In this document: piece by piece, positions 63,362 through 64,000 of the stretch
Layout of the letters: the number at the start of each line of letters is the position of its first letter
Position numbering within the stretch: position 1 is the first letter of the stretch
Assembly: GCA_946482075.1 (NCBI GenBank)
Contig: CAMLQG010000005.1
Coordinates: 1 to 64,000, forward strand
Origin: an uncultured Erythrobacteraceae bacterium
GTDB lineage: Bacteria; Pseudomonadota; Alphaproteobacteria; Sphingomonadales; Sphingomonadaceae
Reading direction: 5' to 3'
DNA: 64,000 bases
The notes under the pieces: model-generated
The model's input: the letters and a program-made list of their open reading frames with translations, nothing else
The model's database searches: none
Told to the model about the DNA's origin: nothing
Program-made: the position numbers and the translations under genes

Positions 63362-63389
63362 AGATAGTGTTGCCGTTTGGCAACACAAG
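63362..63389 (-). promoter_or_regulatory. Sigma32-like clpB promoter with inverted repeat in the spacer
   Basis: On the minus strand CTTG (63389-63386) and CTATCT (63367-63362) are spaced by 18 bases, close to an RpoH promoter (CTTGAA-N-CTATNT types). The spacer region contains GTGTTGCC-GTTT-GGCAACAC at 63367-63386, a perfect 8-bp dyad. This is about 30 bases before the clpB ATG, so both a heat-shock sigma and a repressor may act here. Confidence 0.6.
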
Positions 63390-63575
63390 GACATGGATCA
63401 AATTTTCGAGTTTGCCGAAGGCGGTCCCCACCGCGACGAGGAAAGCGACGAATTCCAATCGACCGTCAAAAAGCCGAAGAACTACTCCGAATTGGGGAAA
63501 TATTCCCTCAAGAAGGCTTGCCAGTGTGCTTCAATGCTCAGTAACACGAGAGCGGGGCAACATTTGGGGGATTGG

Positions 63576-64000
63576 ATGTCTTTTCGGGCAATGAAGGCCG
63601 CGATCGCGGGGGCGTTCGCTTGTGCAATGATTGGCGCTATCCCGGCACAAGCAGCCGGCATATCGAAAGACGGTTTCGCGTTTTCCGACACGGCCAATAT
63701 CAAGATCGTCGTGTTTCGCCCGGATGTTCAGGTGGGGACCCTGAGGGTCGGGGGCATGGACGAAGCCAATGCGGATTGGACAGCCACGGCCCGCGCGAAT
63801 ATCCAGAAAGCGATGGAAGCCGCCGGCGAGGCGCGCGCAGCGAACATGGTCTTCCTCCAGGATTTCGAGGGCGAACAGGCCAGCCTCGTAAACGATTATC
63901 GCGGCCTGTTCGAAGCGGTGGCCGCCTCGGCATTCCAGCACCAGACCTTCGGTGACCACCTGCCAACCAAGATGGTGCCGCAAGCCGACCCGAAGGCACG
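63576..64000 (+). CDS. Exported protein of unknown function, cut by window edge
   Basis: At least 141 residues, continuing past the right edge. A signal peptide (FRAMKAAIAGAFACAMIGA, cleaved near QAA-GIS) is followed by a soluble part (GFAFSDTANIKIVVFRPDVQ, then VGGMDEANADWTATARANIQ, then VFLQDFEGEQASLVNDYRGL). I do not recognise the family. GGGGGAT lies a few bases before the ATG at 63576. The reading frame stays open back to an ATG at 63393, but that extension has no family or composition support. It is divergent from clpB. Confidence 0.6.
   Translation, partial: MSFRAMKAAIAGAFACAMIGAIPAQAAGISKDGFAFSDTANIKIVVFRPDVQVGTLRVGGMDEANADWTATARANIQKAMEAAGEARAANMVFLQDFEGEQASLVNDYRGLFEAVAASAFQHQTFGDHLPTKMVPQADPKA

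Noticed and set aside
63393..63575. An extended start for the right-edge exported protein
   Set aside because: The frame is open, but the extension would bury the signal peptide and shows no coding character; ATG 63576 has its own ribosome-binding site.

Overview
The window is chromosomal DNA of a GC-rich alphaproteobacterium, most likely a member of the Sphingomonadales. The support is the dcw gene order with an alphaproteobacterial FtsL, an UrcA-family protein, an adrenodoxin-type ferredoxin, a CpaA-E/TadBC Tad locus, TamA/TamB next to a Bpt-type aminoacyl-protein transferase, and seven copies of an ~85-90 bp palindromic repeat with arms like CGTTCGTCCTGAGCTTGTCG. This placement comes from recognising families, not from a search. 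I support 65 protein genes. I see no rRNA, tRNA, CRISPR array, integrase, insertion sequence or intact prophage.

Layout. 1-2751: start of the dcw cluster on the minus strand (mraZ, rsmH, ftsL, ftsI cut by the left edge), with five 10-bp-phased CGGG-type boxes upstream of mraZ. 3111-11430: housekeeping genes (DUF4350-like membrane protein, cysteine synthase-like enzyme, ferredoxin, AlkA-type glycosylase, PhhB, CcmAB, Map, a lipoprotein, an M17 aminopeptidase). 11556-17230: the most accessory-looking stretch, a small-molecule catabolic block (FAH-family hydrolase, Nu-class-like GST, TetR, ABM-domain protein, aldehyde dehydrogenase, AraC regulator). 17387-20107: thioesterases, a membrane protein, and a globin divergent from an NsrR-like Rrf2 regulator, with two strong palindromes between them. 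20251-23668: SH3-argC, then glnB-glnA closed by a clear intrinsic terminator. 23812-33751: UrcA, a solitary GH24 lysozyme, tamB-tamA-bpt and ilvA. 34029-36373: a dehydrogenase coupled to an amidohydrolase-fold protein that has lost its metal ligands. 36461-47054: tatABC, scpAB-nagZ, SPOR protein, argS, a lipoprotein, ispH-thrB-rnhA and an EthD-like protein. 47082-51140: TonB receptor, YegP-like protein, hydrolase. 51162-58452: Tad pilus locus cpaABCDE-tadBC, without cpaF and without a Flp pilin. 58465-64000: MTA phosphorylase, thiolase, clpB with a heat-shock-like promoter, and an unknown exported protein cut by the right edge.

Several gene sets act together. The dcw genes are translationally coupled and probably autorepressed by MraZ. 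GlnB and GlnA form a nitrogen-control unit. TamA/TamB insert outer-membrane proteins, and TatABC exports folded proteins. ScpA/ScpB serve chromosome condensation. The globin and its Rrf2 neighbour look like a nitric-oxide detoxification switch. I did not find a wholly new multi-gene system. The best leads are the degenerate amidohydrolase pair, the Tad locus lacking its ATPase, the twin palindromes at the globin/Rrf2 promoter, the inverted repeat filling the spacer of the clpB promoter, and a palindromic element that supplies the N-terminus of a membrane protein.
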